A DNA stretch of 64,000 nucleotides from contig JACKEN010000004.1 of the NCBI GenBank assembly GCA_020632995.1, positions 496,001 to 560,000 of the forward strand, in the 5' to 3' direction. The stretch is from Deltaproteobacteria bacterium (GTDB lineage Bacteria > Myxococcota > Kuafuiibacteriia > Kuafuiibacteriales > Kuafuiibacteriaceae). The notes beneath the pieces were generated by a model that saw nothing but the letters and a program-made list of their open reading frames with translations, searched no databases and was not told the DNA's origin. Positions within the stretch are counted from its first letter, which is position 1; each line of letters opens with the position of its first letter. Positions 49,633 to 60,534 of the stretch are shown here, piece after piece. The position numbers and the translations under genes are program-made.

Positions 49633-51065
49633 ATGGGCGCAGGCGCGACCTCTGTCCCTCCCCTGAGGAACCAGCTCTTCGTGGCCCTGGTGGTGCCCGC
49701 GGTGCTCGCGATGGCCGCCCTCGCGGTGATGGCCGACCTGGTGGCGCGCCGAGCCCTGGAGGCGGCCCTCGGCACCCGTCTGTGCGCGGTGGCCCAGGCC
49801 GCGGCGGCGGGGGCCTCGCCCAAGGTGCTCCTGTTGGACCGCGGCGACGACGACAGCCGGGTCGCGCGGAGCGCGCGCCAGAAGCTGGACGAGCTGCGGG
49901 GCGCGACCGAGGTGGGCCGCATCTTCGTGGTGGCGGCGGACGGCGCCCGCATCGTGGTGGACACCGAGCTCGACATCGCGGTGGGCGACCCCTACGTGCG
50001 GGCGGACTTCGATCGAGCGGAGCTCGAGCGGGTGCTGGCAGGCCAGCCTGCATCGTCCATCCTCTTCACCGCCCCCGGCGGGCAGCCCTTCAAGACGGGG
50101 TACGCCCCCTTCCGGGGTGAAGACGGCGAGGTCGCGGGCTACGTGGGGGTGAGCGCCCCGGCCGGCTACACCGCGGCGATCGATCAGCTCCGCGCCACCC
50201 TCGCGGTAGTGGCGGGGGTGGGGTTCCTGTTCCTGTTCGGCGCCGCGCTCTGGTCGGCGCGCCGGGTGGCGGTGCCGCTGTCGGCGCTGTCCGAGGCGGC
50301 GGAGCGGGTGGGGGCGGGCGAGCTCGACACCACGATCCCGGCCGACGGCCCGCGGGAGGCCCAGGTGCTGGCGGAGACCATGCGGAGCATGACCGCGTCG
50401 CTGAAGGCGCGGGACGAGCAGCTCCAGATGATGCTCGCCGGCATCGCCCACGAGGTGCGGAACCCCCTCGGCGGCATCGAGCTGTTCGGGGGCCTCTTGA
50501 AGGAGGACCTCGAGGGCGACCCGCGCAGAAAGCACGTCGAGAAGATCCTCAAGGAGCTCGGGACCCTCGCCAAGGTGGTGAACGACTTCCTCGACTTCGC
50601 GCGCCGCCGGGAACCGGAGCCGCGCAAGCTGTCCGTCTTCGACCTCGCGTTCGAGGTGGCGTCCCTGGTGGAGCGCGACGCGGGCGAGCGCGGGGTGAAG
50701 GTGCAGCTCGAGATCCCGGATGGCCTCGAGCTGTACGCGGATCCCGAGAGCACCAAGCGGGCGCTCTTGAACCTGGTGCGAAACGCGATCCAGGCCGCGC
50801 CGGCCTCCGACGGCCACGTGCTCATCTCGGCCGAGGGCCGGGATGGGCGGGTGGCGGTGCACGTGGACGACGACGGCCCCGGGGTCCCCGACGACAAGCG
50901 GGGTGAGATCTTCCAGCCCTTCTTCACCACCAAGCAGAAGGGCACCGGCTGGGGCTGGCCCTGGTCCAGAAGACGGCCGAGGCGCACGGCGGCCAGATCA
51001 CGGTGGGCACCGCGCCCCTGGGCGGGGCGCGCTTCACCCTGTCGCTCCCCGGCCCTACATCGTGA
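49633..51065 (+). CDS. Membrane histidine kinase with HAMP domain (one frame break)
   Basis: A kinase of about 477 residues. Two membrane helices (about 15-35 and 195-215) flank a periplasmic sensor domain. A HAMP domain follows (RVAVPLSALSEAAERVGAGE), then the dimerisation/phosphotransfer helix with the phospho-acceptor His in GIAHEVRNPLGG. The ATPase N box is LLNLVRNAIQAA, with VHVDDDGPGVP and FFTTKQKGTG. One G is missing near 50948; restoring it gives GLGLALVQKTAEAHGGQITV and a stop at 51065. It lies 15 bases before an NtrC-type regulator, which is its evident partner. Confidence 0.9.
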
Positions 51066-51080
51066 TACACCCGGGCCGGC

Positions 51081-52538
<1,458 letters not shown>

Positions 52539-52550
52539 TCTGTTCGACAC

Positions 52551-52572
52551 GGCCCTCAGAGATCTGAGGGCC
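52551..52572. terminator. 22-base palindrome, possible terminator hairpin
   Basis: A perfect 10-bp stem GGCCCTCAGA/TCTGAGGGCC with a 2-base centre lies 12 bases after the response regulator stop. There is no T run, so if it is a terminator it is of the U-poor type. It could alternatively be an operator. Confidence 0.5.
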
Positions 52573-52643
52573 ACAGCGCCAGATCTGCCCTGGTCCTGCG
52601 TGATCGGGGGCCGGTACGGCGCTTGCTGATAGAGTTGCCGAGG

Positions 52644-53858
52644 ATGCGCGCCCCCTTCGCCATGGCTGCCCTGCTGGTGGGCCTGCTCTCCGTCGCGGCC
52701 CCCGCGGCTGAGGCCGGGACCCCGCCGGTATCGGTGCAGACCCTGACCCATCGGGTGGAGGGGCGGCTGGCGAAGTGGCGGGCGGCTCGGGAGCTGCGGC
52801 TCCAGGCGCGGGCCGAGCAGAGCGCCCTCGCCGCCCGGGTGGAGGCCCTCAAGGCCAAGGCGCGGCCCGGCGCGGCCGACGGCGAGCTGGCCCGGCTGCT
52901 GCGGGCCTCGGTGGCGGCGGAGGCCAAGCTGGCCCAGGCCCTCACCGACGAGGCGGACGCCAAGGCCGAGGTCGAGCGCGCGGTGCGGGGCGGCGTGGGT
53001 CGCATCGACCGCGAGATCCGCACCCTCGTGCCCGGGCTGAAGACCGGCGCCCTGGCCGAGCGGCAAGAGACCGCGCGCCAGATCAACGCCCTGCGCGAGA
53101 CCCGGAAGGCGCTCCGTGACGCCCTCGCCGCGCTCGAGGACGAGGCCCCCGCCCCGCGCAAGGAGTGGGCGCAGTACCAGGTCCACATCGAGCCCCTCGA
53201 CGGCCCCTCGGAGCTGAACGAGAAGGCGGACTTCGTGGAGGACACCCGCGACAAGCTGAAGAAGAAGCGGCTCGCCCTCGCCCGGCTCCTCCAGGAGGCG
53301 AAGCAGGAGCGCGAGATCGCCCGTGCGGCGCGCGACTTCGACACCTACGTGCGCCTCTTCGACGAAGAGACCCGCACCGATCGCGTGACCCGGCAGAGCG
53401 CAACCGCGCTTGCGACCGGGGACCGCACCACCGACGGGGCCGAGGTCGCCAACCCGGCGCCCGAGAGCCCGAACTACAGCGGCCAGCCCAACACCGACTC
53501 ACAGACCGATGGCAACCCCACTCCGCCGAGCACCGACCCGGGCCGCGGCAACGGGTTCGAGCTGGGCGGTCAGGTCGGCAACGCGGGCGGCGACAAGGTG
53601 GGCTCGGGCCAGATCCCCTCCCCCACCGTGAGCACACCGAGCGCCGAGGCGGGGTCGGTGGCCCGCGACCTCAACGCCGAGCTCCTCATCAACCTGCGGG
53701 TGGATGAGCTGGCGGCCCAGGGCCTCGACATGGCCACCTTGGAGCGCCTGGTCGAGGAGCTGGAGGCGCTGGACGGCTACCTCGACGGCCAGGCCAAGGC
53801 GATCCGGCAGCGCGCCCAGAACATCGAGGCCGAGGACGCCAAGACCCTGGCGCCCTGA
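52644..53858 (+). CDS. Periplasmic coiled-coil protein
   Basis: A protein of about 404 residues. The ATG at 52644 gives a signal peptide (AALLVGLLSVAAPAAEAG); the frame is open from a TTG at 52623. The N-terminal half is long charged helices of coiled-coil type with Ala/Arg/Glu periodicity. A polar Asn/Pro/Thr/Gly linker (about 265-335) follows, and a short helical C-terminal domain contains LINLRVDELAAQGLDMATLE. No family is recognised. It is followed ten bases later by a beta-barrel gene. Confidence 0.72.
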   Translation: MRAPFAMAALLVGLLSVAAPAAEAGTPPVSVQTLTHRVEGRLAKWRAARELRLQARAEQSALAARVEALKAKARPGAADGELARLLRASVAAEAKLAQALTDEADAKAEVERAVRGGVGRIDREIRTLVPGLKTGALAERQETARQINALRETRKALRDALAALEDEAPAPRKEWAQYQVHIEPLDGPSELNEKADFVEDTRDKLKKKRLALARLLQEAKQEREIARAARDFDTYVRLFDEETRTDRVTRQSATALATGDRTTDGAEVANPAPESPNYSGQPNTDSQTDGNPTPPSTDPGRGNGFELGGQVGNAGGDKVGSGQIPSPTVSTPSAEAGSVARDLNAELLINLRVDELAAQGLDMATLERLVEELEALDGYLDGQAKAIRQRAQNIEAEDAKTLAP

Positions 53859-53867
53859 CCCCGCGCC

Positions 53868-55001
53868 ATGACCCCGGCCCTCCTCCTCCTCACCCTCGGC
53901 GCGCCGACCCTGTGGGGGGGCGTGCAGGCGTCCACCGGGGCGGAGGTCGACACCAACGCCAAGCGCGCGGTGGCCGGCCTGGGCTCGCAGGACGTCCTGC
54001 CGGGCGCGTCACGCCCCCAGGACCAGGTGGCGGACGGGCTGGTGCGCCTCCTCGTCGACACGCAGGGCATCCTGCAGATCAACCGGGACCACCAGATCTT
54101 CCTGAGCTACGTCCTCGGGGCCAAGCGCTTCTTCTACCAGGGCACCGAGGACCTCTTGAACCACAACCTCACGCTGAGCACCCAGCACCAGCTGGGGAGC
54201 GTCCTCAGCCTGTCGGGCTCGGGCTGGTACAAGTCCAGCCGGATCCGGAGCGGCCTGAGGGACTACAACCTGGGCATCGCCAGCCTGCAGGCTGGCCTGC
54301 GCTTCTCGGACCTGATCAGCCTCGACGTCGGCGGCGGGGTGCGGGGCCTGCGCTTCTACAACGAGCCCCGCTTCGACTACTGGGGCCCCGACGCGTTCCT
54401 GCGCGCCACCGTGAGCCCGACCCGCCCCCTGACCTTCATCGCGCGGGTCGGCTACATGCTCCGCCGCTACGCCGGCCCCGCGCTGGTGGAGGGCTCCTAC
54501 CCGGGCGGCGAGGTGGGCCCGGTGTTCTGCACCACCCCGGTGGACCCCGCGGGCTTCATCTGCAGCCCGGTGGGGAACCGCCGCGACCACGAGGGCCAGG
54601 CCGAGCTCTCCGCCCAGTACCGCCGCGGGCCGCTCCTGGTGCGGGGCGGCTACCAGCTCCGGATGCAGCGCTCGAACGGCGACTACGAGAACATCGACCG
54701 CCACCGCGCCTTCGTGCAGGGCACGTGGGCGCTGCCGTGGTGGGACATCACCGCCAACGTGATGGCCACCTTGCAGATCAACAACGGGGTCAGCGTCACC
54801 GACACGAAGTACCTGGCCGAGGACGACGAGAACCAGAACAGCCTCCGGGTCCACCTCCGCCGCCCCCTGTTCTCGGCGGTGGACGTGGAGCTGAACTACA
54901 GCCTCTTCGCGAACCAGTTCAGCACCGCCCAGGCGAGCTTCCTGCGCCAGACCGTGTTCCTGGGCCTGAGGGCCCACCTGGAGGGCAGCCAGGCGATGTA
55001 G
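53868..55001 (+). CDS. Outer-membrane beta-barrel protein
   Basis: A 377-residue exported protein with a short signal region (LLLLTLGAPTLWG). The mature chain is barrel-like throughout, with strands rich in Tyr, Arg and Gly (LLVRGGYQLRMQRSNGDYEN) and an end VFLGLRAHLEG before SQAM. Two Cys (VFCTTPVDPAGFIC) probably form a loop disulfide. No specific function is inferred. The gene follows the coiled-coil protein gene by ten bases. Confidence 0.75.
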   Translation: MTPALLLLTLGAPTLWGGVQASTGAEVDTNAKRAVAGLGSQDVLPGASRPQDQVADGLVRLLVDTQGILQINRDHQIFLSYVLGAKRFFYQGTEDLLNHNLTLSTQHQLGSVLSLSGSGWYKSSRIRSGLRDYNLGIASLQAGLRFSDLISLDVGGGVRGLRFYNEPRFDYWGPDAFLRATVSPTRPLTFIARVGYMLRRYAGPALVEGSYPGGEVGPVFCTTPVDPAGFICSPVGNRRDHEGQAELSAQYRRGPLLVRGGYQLRMQRSNGDYENIDRHRAFVQGTWALPWWDITANVMATLQINNGVSVTDTKYLAEDDENQNSLRVHLRRPLFSAVDVELNYSLFANQFSTAQASFLRQTVFLGLRAHLEGSQAM

Positions 55002-55037
55002 CTCCCCCGCCGCCGCCCGACCTGCTATGGGGCCCGG

Positions 55038-56402
55038 GTGCGGCGCGCGGCCTGCTCCCTTGCGCTGTTGGCGCTGACCCTGGCCGGCCCGGCCCGGGCC
55101 GACGACACCCACTACCACGACTACCCGATCGGCGGCCGCGCGGTGGGCCTGGGCGGCGCCTTCGTGGCCCTCGCGAGCGACCCGAGCGGCCTGTACTACA
55201 ACCCTGCCGGCATCGTGGACAGCCGCCACCACTCGGTCCAGATCAGCACCAACCTCTACGGGCTCGAGGTGGCGGACACCTTCTTCGACGCGCTCGGCCA
55301 GGTGGGCGAGCTGCAGACGGTGTTCGCCGACCTCAACATCATCCCGTCCTCGGCCGCCTTCACCGGGGTCATCGACGCGGACGACGACGGCAAGCCGACC
55401 ACGAGCTACGCCCTCGGCTCCTTCGTGCCGTCCTACCGCAGCCTCAACCTCGACTCCGCGAGCGAGTCCGACATCGGTCCGTGCCGCCAGCTCTCCTACG
55501 AGCGCTCGCTCCTCGATCGCACCTTCCTGTTCGGCGCCGCGGCCGGCCACCGCCTCGACGACACCTGGCAGTTCGGCACGAGCGCCTTTCTGGCCTATCG
55601 GAGCCTCCGCGATCGCGAGGAGGTCGCCTGCTTCGGCGACGGCAGCGCGTTCTCCTCCGCCTCGACCAACCTCAACCTGTCGGCCGCCTCGCTCCTGCTC
55701 TCGTTCGGCATCAAGGCCCACCTCGGCCACAACCTCTACCTCGGCGGCACCATCACCTCCCCCAGCATCCGCCTCTTCGACTCCGGCTCCATCCGGGTCC
55801 GCCGCGGCGGCGTGGACCCCGACAGCGGCGACTCCGAGTTCCTGTTGAAGGAGCTCACCGACCTCACCGCCAACACCCGCTACTCGACCGCGATCCGCGT
55901 GGGGCTGGCGTGGGTCATCCCGGGCACCGCCACCCTCGCCTTCGACGCCGACTTTCGGGCGCCCACCAAGTACGATCTGGTGGAGCTGCCCCCCGGCGAG
56001 ACCGAGATCAGGGACGCCATCACCCTCACCACCCACGTGGAGCGCCGCGCGGTCCTGAACATGAACCTGGGCGGTGAGTACCTGCTGACGAAGTCGCTCT
56101 CGGTCGCCCTGGGCCTGTTCACCAACTTCAGCACCGCCCCGAACATCCCGGGCGCGGTGGGCGACACCTTCAAGCAGGACAGCTTGCCGGATATCGACGC
56201 GTTCGGTGGTTCATTGGTGCTCGGCTTCTTCGGGGAGTACACGCTCACCCGGGCCGGGTTCACGATGTCGTATGGTGAGGGTACGGACGTGGTGCCGAGC
56301 TCCCAGGGCCTGGCGGCGCTGGGGCAGGCTACGGATTACTTGAAGGTGGACTACAGTCAGCTCTTCCTCTACTTCTTCGTGAGCTCTACGTTCAGGTATT
56401 GA
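55038..56402 (+). CDS. FadL/OmpP1-like outer-membrane transport protein
   Basis: A 454-residue outer-membrane barrel. After a signal peptide (LALLALTLAGPARAD), the N-terminal segment GGRAVGLGGAFVALASDPSG and LYYNPAGIVD is the hallmark of the FadL/PorV/OmpP1 group, which moves hydrophobic molecules across the outer membrane. The last strand is FLYFFVSSTFRY. The substrate is not determinable. It ends a run of three same-strand envelope genes that starts at 52644. Confidence 0.87.
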   Translation: MRRAACSLALLALTLAGPARADDTHYHDYPIGGRAVGLGGAFVALASDPSGLYYNPAGIVDSRHHSVQISTNLYGLEVADTFFDALGQVGELQTVFADLNIIPSSAAFTGVIDADDDGKPTTSYALGSFVPSYRSLNLDSASESDIGPCRQLSYERSLLDRTFLFGAAAGHRLDDTWQFGTSAFLAYRSLRDREEVACFGDGSAFSSASTNLNLSAASLLLSFGIKAHLGHNLYLGGTITSPSIRLFDSGSIRVRRGGVDPDSGDSEFLLKELTDLTANTRYSTAIRVGLAWVIPGTATLAFDADFRAPTKYDLVELPPGETEIRDAITLTTHVERRAVLNMNLGGEYLLTKSLSVALGLFTNFSTAPNIPGAVGDTFKQDSLPDIDAFGGSLVLGFFGEYTLTRAGFTMSYGEGTDVVPSSQGLAALGQATDYLKVDYSQLFLYFFVSSTFRY

Positions 56403-56420
56403 GCGGGTCTCGGCCCGCAC

Positions 56421-57035
56421 ATGAGAGTGCGTTTCATGGTGAAGGTCGATCTCCGATCAGATGTGGCGAGAGCCCGGCGTTTCATCGAGCGACGGGTGCG
56501 TCGCTACCCGAAGTACGTCAACATCGGCCCCGGTGCGGATGAGGATCCGATCGCCCAGATCGTACTCGGCTACTACGTGGCGGATGCCGCGTACATCTCG
56601 CTGATCTTCGACACGAGGCCCGATGCTGACAGCGACGGGGCGTGGACCTTGTTTCTCCAAGACGAGACGGTGCTCATGTTCCCGAAGTGGGTGGCTGCCG
56701 GTGATGCGTTGTGCGACGGGAAGGCGGTCGAGCTCACCACGCTCCGCGGCGCCAAGAAGGTCCTGGTTGGCGACGAGGGGTGCGACGAGCTGGTCGCTCT
56801 CATTGGAAAGATGCTCGCCGACCTCATGAAGAAGCTCAGGAGGGAGAAGCTGTTCGACGCCCTTCCCCTCCGGGACGACGCCTTCATGTTGGTCGAGGAC
56901 TTCGGCGGCGACGGCGGGTGGCCCGAGAGCTACGACGTGATCAAGACGGAGGGGCGGATCAAGCCTTTGCGTTCGAAGACGTCGTCGAAGCGACCGAGCG
57001 CGGCTCGGCGCTCGGCCAGCGCTGCTCGACGCTGA
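56421..57035 (+). CDS. Hypothetical cytoplasmic protein with basic C-terminus
   Basis: A 204-residue protein without signal peptide or membrane segment. The body mixes alpha and beta segments (AQIVLGYYVADAAYISLIFD, DGAWTLFLQDETVLMFPKWV) and the C-terminus is Arg/Ser/Lys-rich. I do not recognise it. Codon use is less G/C-biased at third positions than in neighbours such as korAB, and it begins the accessory-looking patch 56.4-58.9 kb. A start at 56436 (MVKVD) is also possible. Confidence 0.65.
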   Translation: MRVRFMVKVDLRSDVARARRFIERRVRRYPKYVNIGPGADEDPIAQIVLGYYVADAAYISLIFDTRPDADSDGAWTLFLQDETVLMFPKWVAAGDALCDGKAVELTTLRGAKKVLVGDEGCDELVALIGKMLADLMKKLRREKLFDALPLRDDAFMLVEDFGGDGGWPESYDVIKTEGRIKPLRSKTSSKRPSAARRSASAARR

Positions 57036-57127
57036 CCAACCGACCAACCGGACGCGGGGGGCCCGGGGTCGACGTCTTGCGACAGCGCCAGTGCGATGGC
57101 TGGGCACACGAAGAAGAGGGGCTTGGC

Positions 57128-57610
57128 GTGGATGATGTGCTCCCTCACGGCTGCAAACATTGTGTTGGTCGAACCGATGTTCACTTGATCCCGGCTGAGG
57201 CGAGACCGCGACTCGTGGAGTTGGCGCGAGACTTCGACTTCATCACTGCCTTCAAGCTCCTGCGGGAGCTCGGGTTCTCGGGTCACGATGCGAAGTTCAC
57301 GTTCCTGCACATCACCACCCACGGTGGCTAATGCCATCGGTGCCTCCGGCGTCTGCCAACGGGCGCACTGGTCCACTGTGGGTTCTGTGGCGCGCTCAAC
57401 CTCGACTTCATCGCGGAGGTCGAAGTTCCTGCGCCACGCTCGGCAGCACGCTTCCGCACGTTCAGGCTCCCTCCCCATCCCTGTCCGGAGTGCGGCGAGC
57501 CCCTCGGCCCAGGCACCACACGGTGCTGGAACCGGGGCTGCGACTACAGCCTCCCCGACGGAGGGGTCATTGACGCCGGAGGCGGCGCTACCGAACGATC
57601 TGAGGACTGA
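57128..57610 (+). pseudogene. Zinc-ribbon-like ORF interrupted by an in-frame TAA
   Basis: One continuous frame from GTG 57128 to TGA 57608-57610 is interrupted only by a TAA at 57329-57331. The first part (67 residues) has CKHC and a helical segment ITAFKLLRELGFSGHDAKF. The part after the stop has CHRC, CGFCGALNLDF, CPECGEPLGPG and CWNRGC, a set of Cys pairs that would complete zinc ribbons. The residue at the stop would be Tyr if the codon were TAC (HGG-Y-CHRC). Composition continues smoothly across the stop, which suggests one gene with a recent nonsense change or a sequence error. Confidence 0.55.
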
Positions 57611-57658
57611 CGGCGCTGGTGTCGTGGGCAAAGCGCCAGATACCGAGGCAGGCGAGCG

Positions 57659-57923
57659 ATGACGAACGGCGAGCGAGAGCGCGTCTACACCGTGACCGAC
57701 TAATATGACGGGCCTCGGTGCGGCATCGCAGCGCCTGACAGACTCCATCCGGCCGGTCGTCGCTCATGGGACGTTCGAGGCCGACGATTCGACAGCAGCG
57801 AATACGCTCACCGCGAGAGGGCTCTGGGTACGGTGGACGCCGGTCGACGGGAAGCGGTAGTCTGCGAGCCTGATCGGCGACGTCATCGCCCTCGACAGCG
57901 CTCATCGGTACAGGTGCAGCCAT
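57659..57923 (+). pseudogene. Small ORF interrupted by an in-frame TAA
   Basis: ATG 57659 encodes MTNGERERVYTVTD, then TAA at 57701-57703, then YDGPRCGIAAP and on in the same frame to a stop overlapping the next gene start. If TAA were TAC the sequence would read VTDYYDGPRCGIA, which resembles the start of small uncharacterised deltaproteobacterial proteins that I recall with a TDYYDGPR-like opening. The remainder does not look well conserved, so the gene is probably decaying. A 51-residue overlapping frame from the ATG at 57705 is an alternative reading. Confidence 0.4.
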
Positions 57924-58428
57924 GACGGCAAGACGCTTCAGACCCATCCTCACCGCGTCGATGATCGTCATCTCGCTCGGCCAGTCAGCCTGCGGCCTCG
58001 CCTCGAGCGAAGTGCTCGAGGCTCCGTACGTTGAAGAAGGCAGCGCCGAGGACGTCTGGGACTACACCTCTGCGCAAGTCGATCTCAAGGTTCGCCTCGT
58101 CGAGTACCCCGAGGGCATCGCCAACCCCGATGGCGGGGGCTTGGTGTTCGAGACGCTGGAGGTCCTGACCACCGAGGGGGTCATCATCCACGCCTATGAT
58201 CAGGTTGGGGTGGCGGTGGGCGACCGGGTCCTGCGCCCCGCGAGCCCGCCACCCCGCGCGCAGTGGCGGTCCGTCGACTACGCCCCGAGTGCGATCCCGA
58301 CCGGAGCGCAGATTCGATGCGGGTACTTCGGCGGCGGAGGTATTGAGACGCCCACCTTGGACCAGGCGAGCCAGATCGACACGGGGCTGGTGTACGATCC
58401 GGCGAAGATCCTGCGCTACAAGAGGTAG
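57922..58428 (+). CDS. Small lipoprotein, tandem paralogue 1
   Basis: A 168-residue lipoprotein with a signal ending LGQSAC-G. The mature part is beta-rich and shares blocks SAEDVWDY, LKVRLVEY, LVFETLEVL, QVGVAVGDRVL, WRSVDYAP and DTGLVY with the gene that follows six bases later. No known domain is recognised. A signal anchor and tandem duplication suggest a surface or periplasmic effector or immunity-type protein, but nothing shows which. Confidence 0.72.
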   Translation: MTARRFRPILTASMIVISLGQSACGLASSEVLEAPYVEEGSAEDVWDYTSAQVDLKVRLVEYPEGIANPDGGGLVFETLEVLTTEGVIIHAYDQVGVAVGDRVLRPASPPPRAQWRSVDYAPSAIPTGAQIRCGYFGGGGIETPTLDQASQIDTGLVYDPAKILRYKR

Positions 58429-58434
58429 CTGGTC

Positions 58435-58932
58435 ATGCTTTGGCGTTCTGCACCGCACTCGAGACACCTCCTCACCGCAGCGTTACTCGCCACCAGGCTC
58501 GGCCAGTCCGCCTGCGGCGAGCCGCTCGAGTTCCCGTACGTCGAAGAGCGCAGCGCCGAGGACGTCTGGGACTACAAGTCAGCGGACATCAAGCTCAAAG
58601 TCCGCCTGGTCGAGTACCAGGACGGCATCACCAACCCCGACGGCGGGGCGCTGGTGTTCGAGACGCTGGAGGTCCTGGCCACCGAGGGGTTCATCGTCCA
58701 CGCCAACGGCCAGGTTGGCGTGGCGGTGGGGGATCGCGTCTTGAACCCCGCCGGTCCGCTCCCTGGCACGGAGTGGAGATCCGTCGACTACGCCCCCGGC
58801 GAGCTCCCAGCGGGAGCGCCCATTCGATACGGGTTCTTCGGCGGTGGTCCGGTGCCCCAGCTCTACCAGGCGACCCAGGTCGACACTGGGCTCGTCTACG
58901 AGCGCTCAAAGCTCCTGCGCTACAAGCGGTAA
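58435..58932 (+). CDS. Small lipoprotein, tandem paralogue 2
   Basis: A 165-residue lipoprotein with a signal ending LGQSAC-G, about two-thirds identical by eye to the preceding protein across the mature region, with small gaps near FGGG. Both end in LRYKR. The signal peptides differ upstream of the GQSAC block, so the duplication has diverged there. It is the last gene of the plus-strand accessory patch and converges on the minus-strand gene ending at 58939. Confidence 0.72.
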   Translation: MLWRSAPHSRHLLTAALLATRLGQSACGEPLEFPYVEERSAEDVWDYKSADIKLKVRLVEYQDGITNPDGGALVFETLEVLATEGFIVHANGQVGVAVGDRVLNPAGPLPGTEWRSVDYAPGELPAGAPIRYGFFGGGPVPQLYQATQVDTGLVYERSKLLRYKR

Positions 58933-58938
58933 CCAACC

Positions 58939-59997
58939 CTACTTCGGCGCATACCGCGCCGCGCCCGCCTCCAGCGCGTGCTGCAGCTTCCTCGCGCAGT
59001 CCCCCATCGGCACCGCGTCCTCACACCCCACCAGCACCTCCGGCTTCACCGCCGCCTTCTTCTTCCCCCGCCCCTTCTTCTTCACCACCTTCGCGTCACC
59101 GATGCCCAGCACCAGCTCCCGCAGCTCGCCGCGCGGGGTCATCGTCTTCAGGTGGAGGGTGTGCATGCCCGCCTCGACCCCGCCCCGCACGATCTCGTTC
59201 AGGTAGATCGCCGGGTACGCGGCCGGCAGGATGACTTGCACGTGGCCGAACTGGCCGCGGGTGGCGCTGTCGTACTTGCCCATGGTCTGGGCGAAGGTGT
59301 TGAACTGCTTCTGGGCGCCGTAGACCTCGCGGAGGGCGCCGGTGGTGGTGCGGGCGTGCTCGGGTGGGGGGCGGTGGTCGACGAAGCGGACCCGGTCCAG
59401 CTTCTGGATGGTCACCACGCCGCCGTTGTGGACCCAGGCCACCACGCCCTGCTCGGTGGGGGCGCTGCCGCCGACCGCGGGGAGGGCCTCCGTCTCCACG
59501 TCCAGGCCCTCCACCACGAGGACCAGGCCCTCGCCCAGCTGCTGGGCCACCGCCTTGGTCTGTTGGGCCATCGACTCGAAGTAGCGGCGGTCGTCGCGGG
59601 TGTTCGAGAAGCGGGAGACCAGGTCGCAGCGCTCCGAGAGGTCGAGGTAGAGGCGGCGGGTCAGGGCGGTGAGCCACTGGCCCTTCTGGACCGCGGGGTG
59701 CTCGGGGTCGCGGGCGCGCAAGACGTCCTTCGCCATGTCCTCCACCGAGGCGGGGGAAGGTGTCTTGCGGTAGGCGGCGGCGGCGGCGTCCACCAGGCCG
59801 CGGTCCTTGGCCTCGACGGTGGGGGCCGACGCCGCGGCCTGGATGCGGACGAAGATCTGCTTGAGCTCGTCGCGGTCCCAGGCCGGGGCCTTGGCCGCCT
59901 TCTTGGCGGTCGCCTCGGCCCGGGCGGGGGCGGGGTGGGCCGCGGCCCCCACCACGAGGGCCAGGGCCAGCAGCAACCTAGGAGAAGCTGGAGCCAC
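58939..59997 (-). CDS. Exported protein of unknown function
   Basis: A protein of about 352 residues. GTG 59997 gives a signal peptide (RLLLALALVVGAAAHPAPARA), overlapping the end of the A-type carrier gene by 20 bases; TTG 59976 is an alternative start. The mature protein is helical at first (DELKQIFVRIQAAASAPTVE), then mixed alpha/beta with AWVHNGGVVTIQKLDRVRFV. A Lys-rich patch (KVVKKKGRGKKKAAVK) and two Cys lie near the end. No family is recognised. Translational overlap suggests it is made together with the Fe-S carrier. Confidence 0.68.
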   Translation of the reverse strand: MAPASPRLLLALALVVGAAAHPAPARAEATAKKAAKAPAWDRDELKQIFVRIQAAASAPTVEAKDRGLVDAAAAAYRKTPSPASVEDMAKDVLRARDPEHPAVQKGQWLTALTRRLYLDLSERCDLVSRFSNTRDDRRYFESMAQQTKAVAQQLGEGLVLVVEGLDVETEALPAVGGSAPTEQGVVAWVHNGGVVTIQKLDRVRFVDHRPPPEHARTTTGALREVYGAQKQFNTFAQTMGKYDSATRGQFGHVQVILPAAYPAIYLNEIVRGGVEAGMHTLHLKTMTPRGELRELVLGIGDAKVVKKKGRGKKKAAVKPEVLVGCEDAVPMGDCARKLQHALEAGAARYAPK

Positions 59998-60367
59998 AGC
60001 CACAGGTGGACTTGGCGTTGGGGTTGTTGAACTTGAAGCCCGCGCCGGAGATGCCCATGACGTAGTCGATGGTGGTGCCCTCGAGGTGCATGGCGCTGAT
60101 CGGGTCGACATAGACCTTGAGGCCTGAGAAGCTCATCTCGAAGTCGCCCACCCGGGGCTTGTTGTCGAAGTCGAGGCCGTACTGGAAGCCAGCGCAGCCG
60201 CCGCCCTGCACGTAGACCCGCAGGCCGTGGTCGACCAGGTTCTCGGCCTCCATGGCCTCCTTCACCATCTCGATGGCCTTGTCGGTGAGGGCCAATGGGG
60301 GCTCCTCTTCGGCGCTCAGGACGATGTGCCCGATGTCTTCGAAGGTCTCGGCGGTGGAGGTCTGCAT
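59978..60367 (-). CDS. erpA: A-type iron-sulfur cluster carrier (ErpA/IscA family)
   Basis: A 129-residue protein with the three conserved cysteines of A-type carriers: GGGCAGFQYG and CGCGSSFS near the end. The core LALTDKAIEMVKEAM and GLRVYVQGGGC match the family. It would deliver clusters to apoproteins; the window encodes several Fe-S enzymes (KorB, both formate dehydrogenase subunits). The frame is open upstream to 60463, but ATG 60367 gives the usual length apart from a 25-residue N-terminal extension. Confidence 0.9.
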   Translation of the reverse strand: MQTSTAETFEDIGHIVLSAEEEPPLALTDKAIEMVKEAMEAENLVDHGLRVYVQGGGCAGFQYGLDFDNKPRVGDFEMSFSGLKVYVDPISAMHLEGTTIDYVMGISGAGFKFNNPNAKSTCGCGSSFS

Positions 60368-60534
60368 TGATGACACGCTAGTCGCCTCTCCGAGGGCCGG
60401 CAAGGCGTTCCTTTCCCTCCACTCATACGTTCGAGCCCCCGCGATTATTGCGAGGCATCGCACAACAAGGGGCTAACCCGGGTGCGACAGAGGCGCGGGT
60501 GGCGGAGTCCGCGGGGCCTGCCTATCCTGGGTGG

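Noticed and set aside
57128..57923. Reassignment of TAA to tyrosine
   Set aside because: Other intact genes in the window end at TAA (for example 8065-8067, 16324-16326 and 58930-58932), so TAA is a normal stop here.
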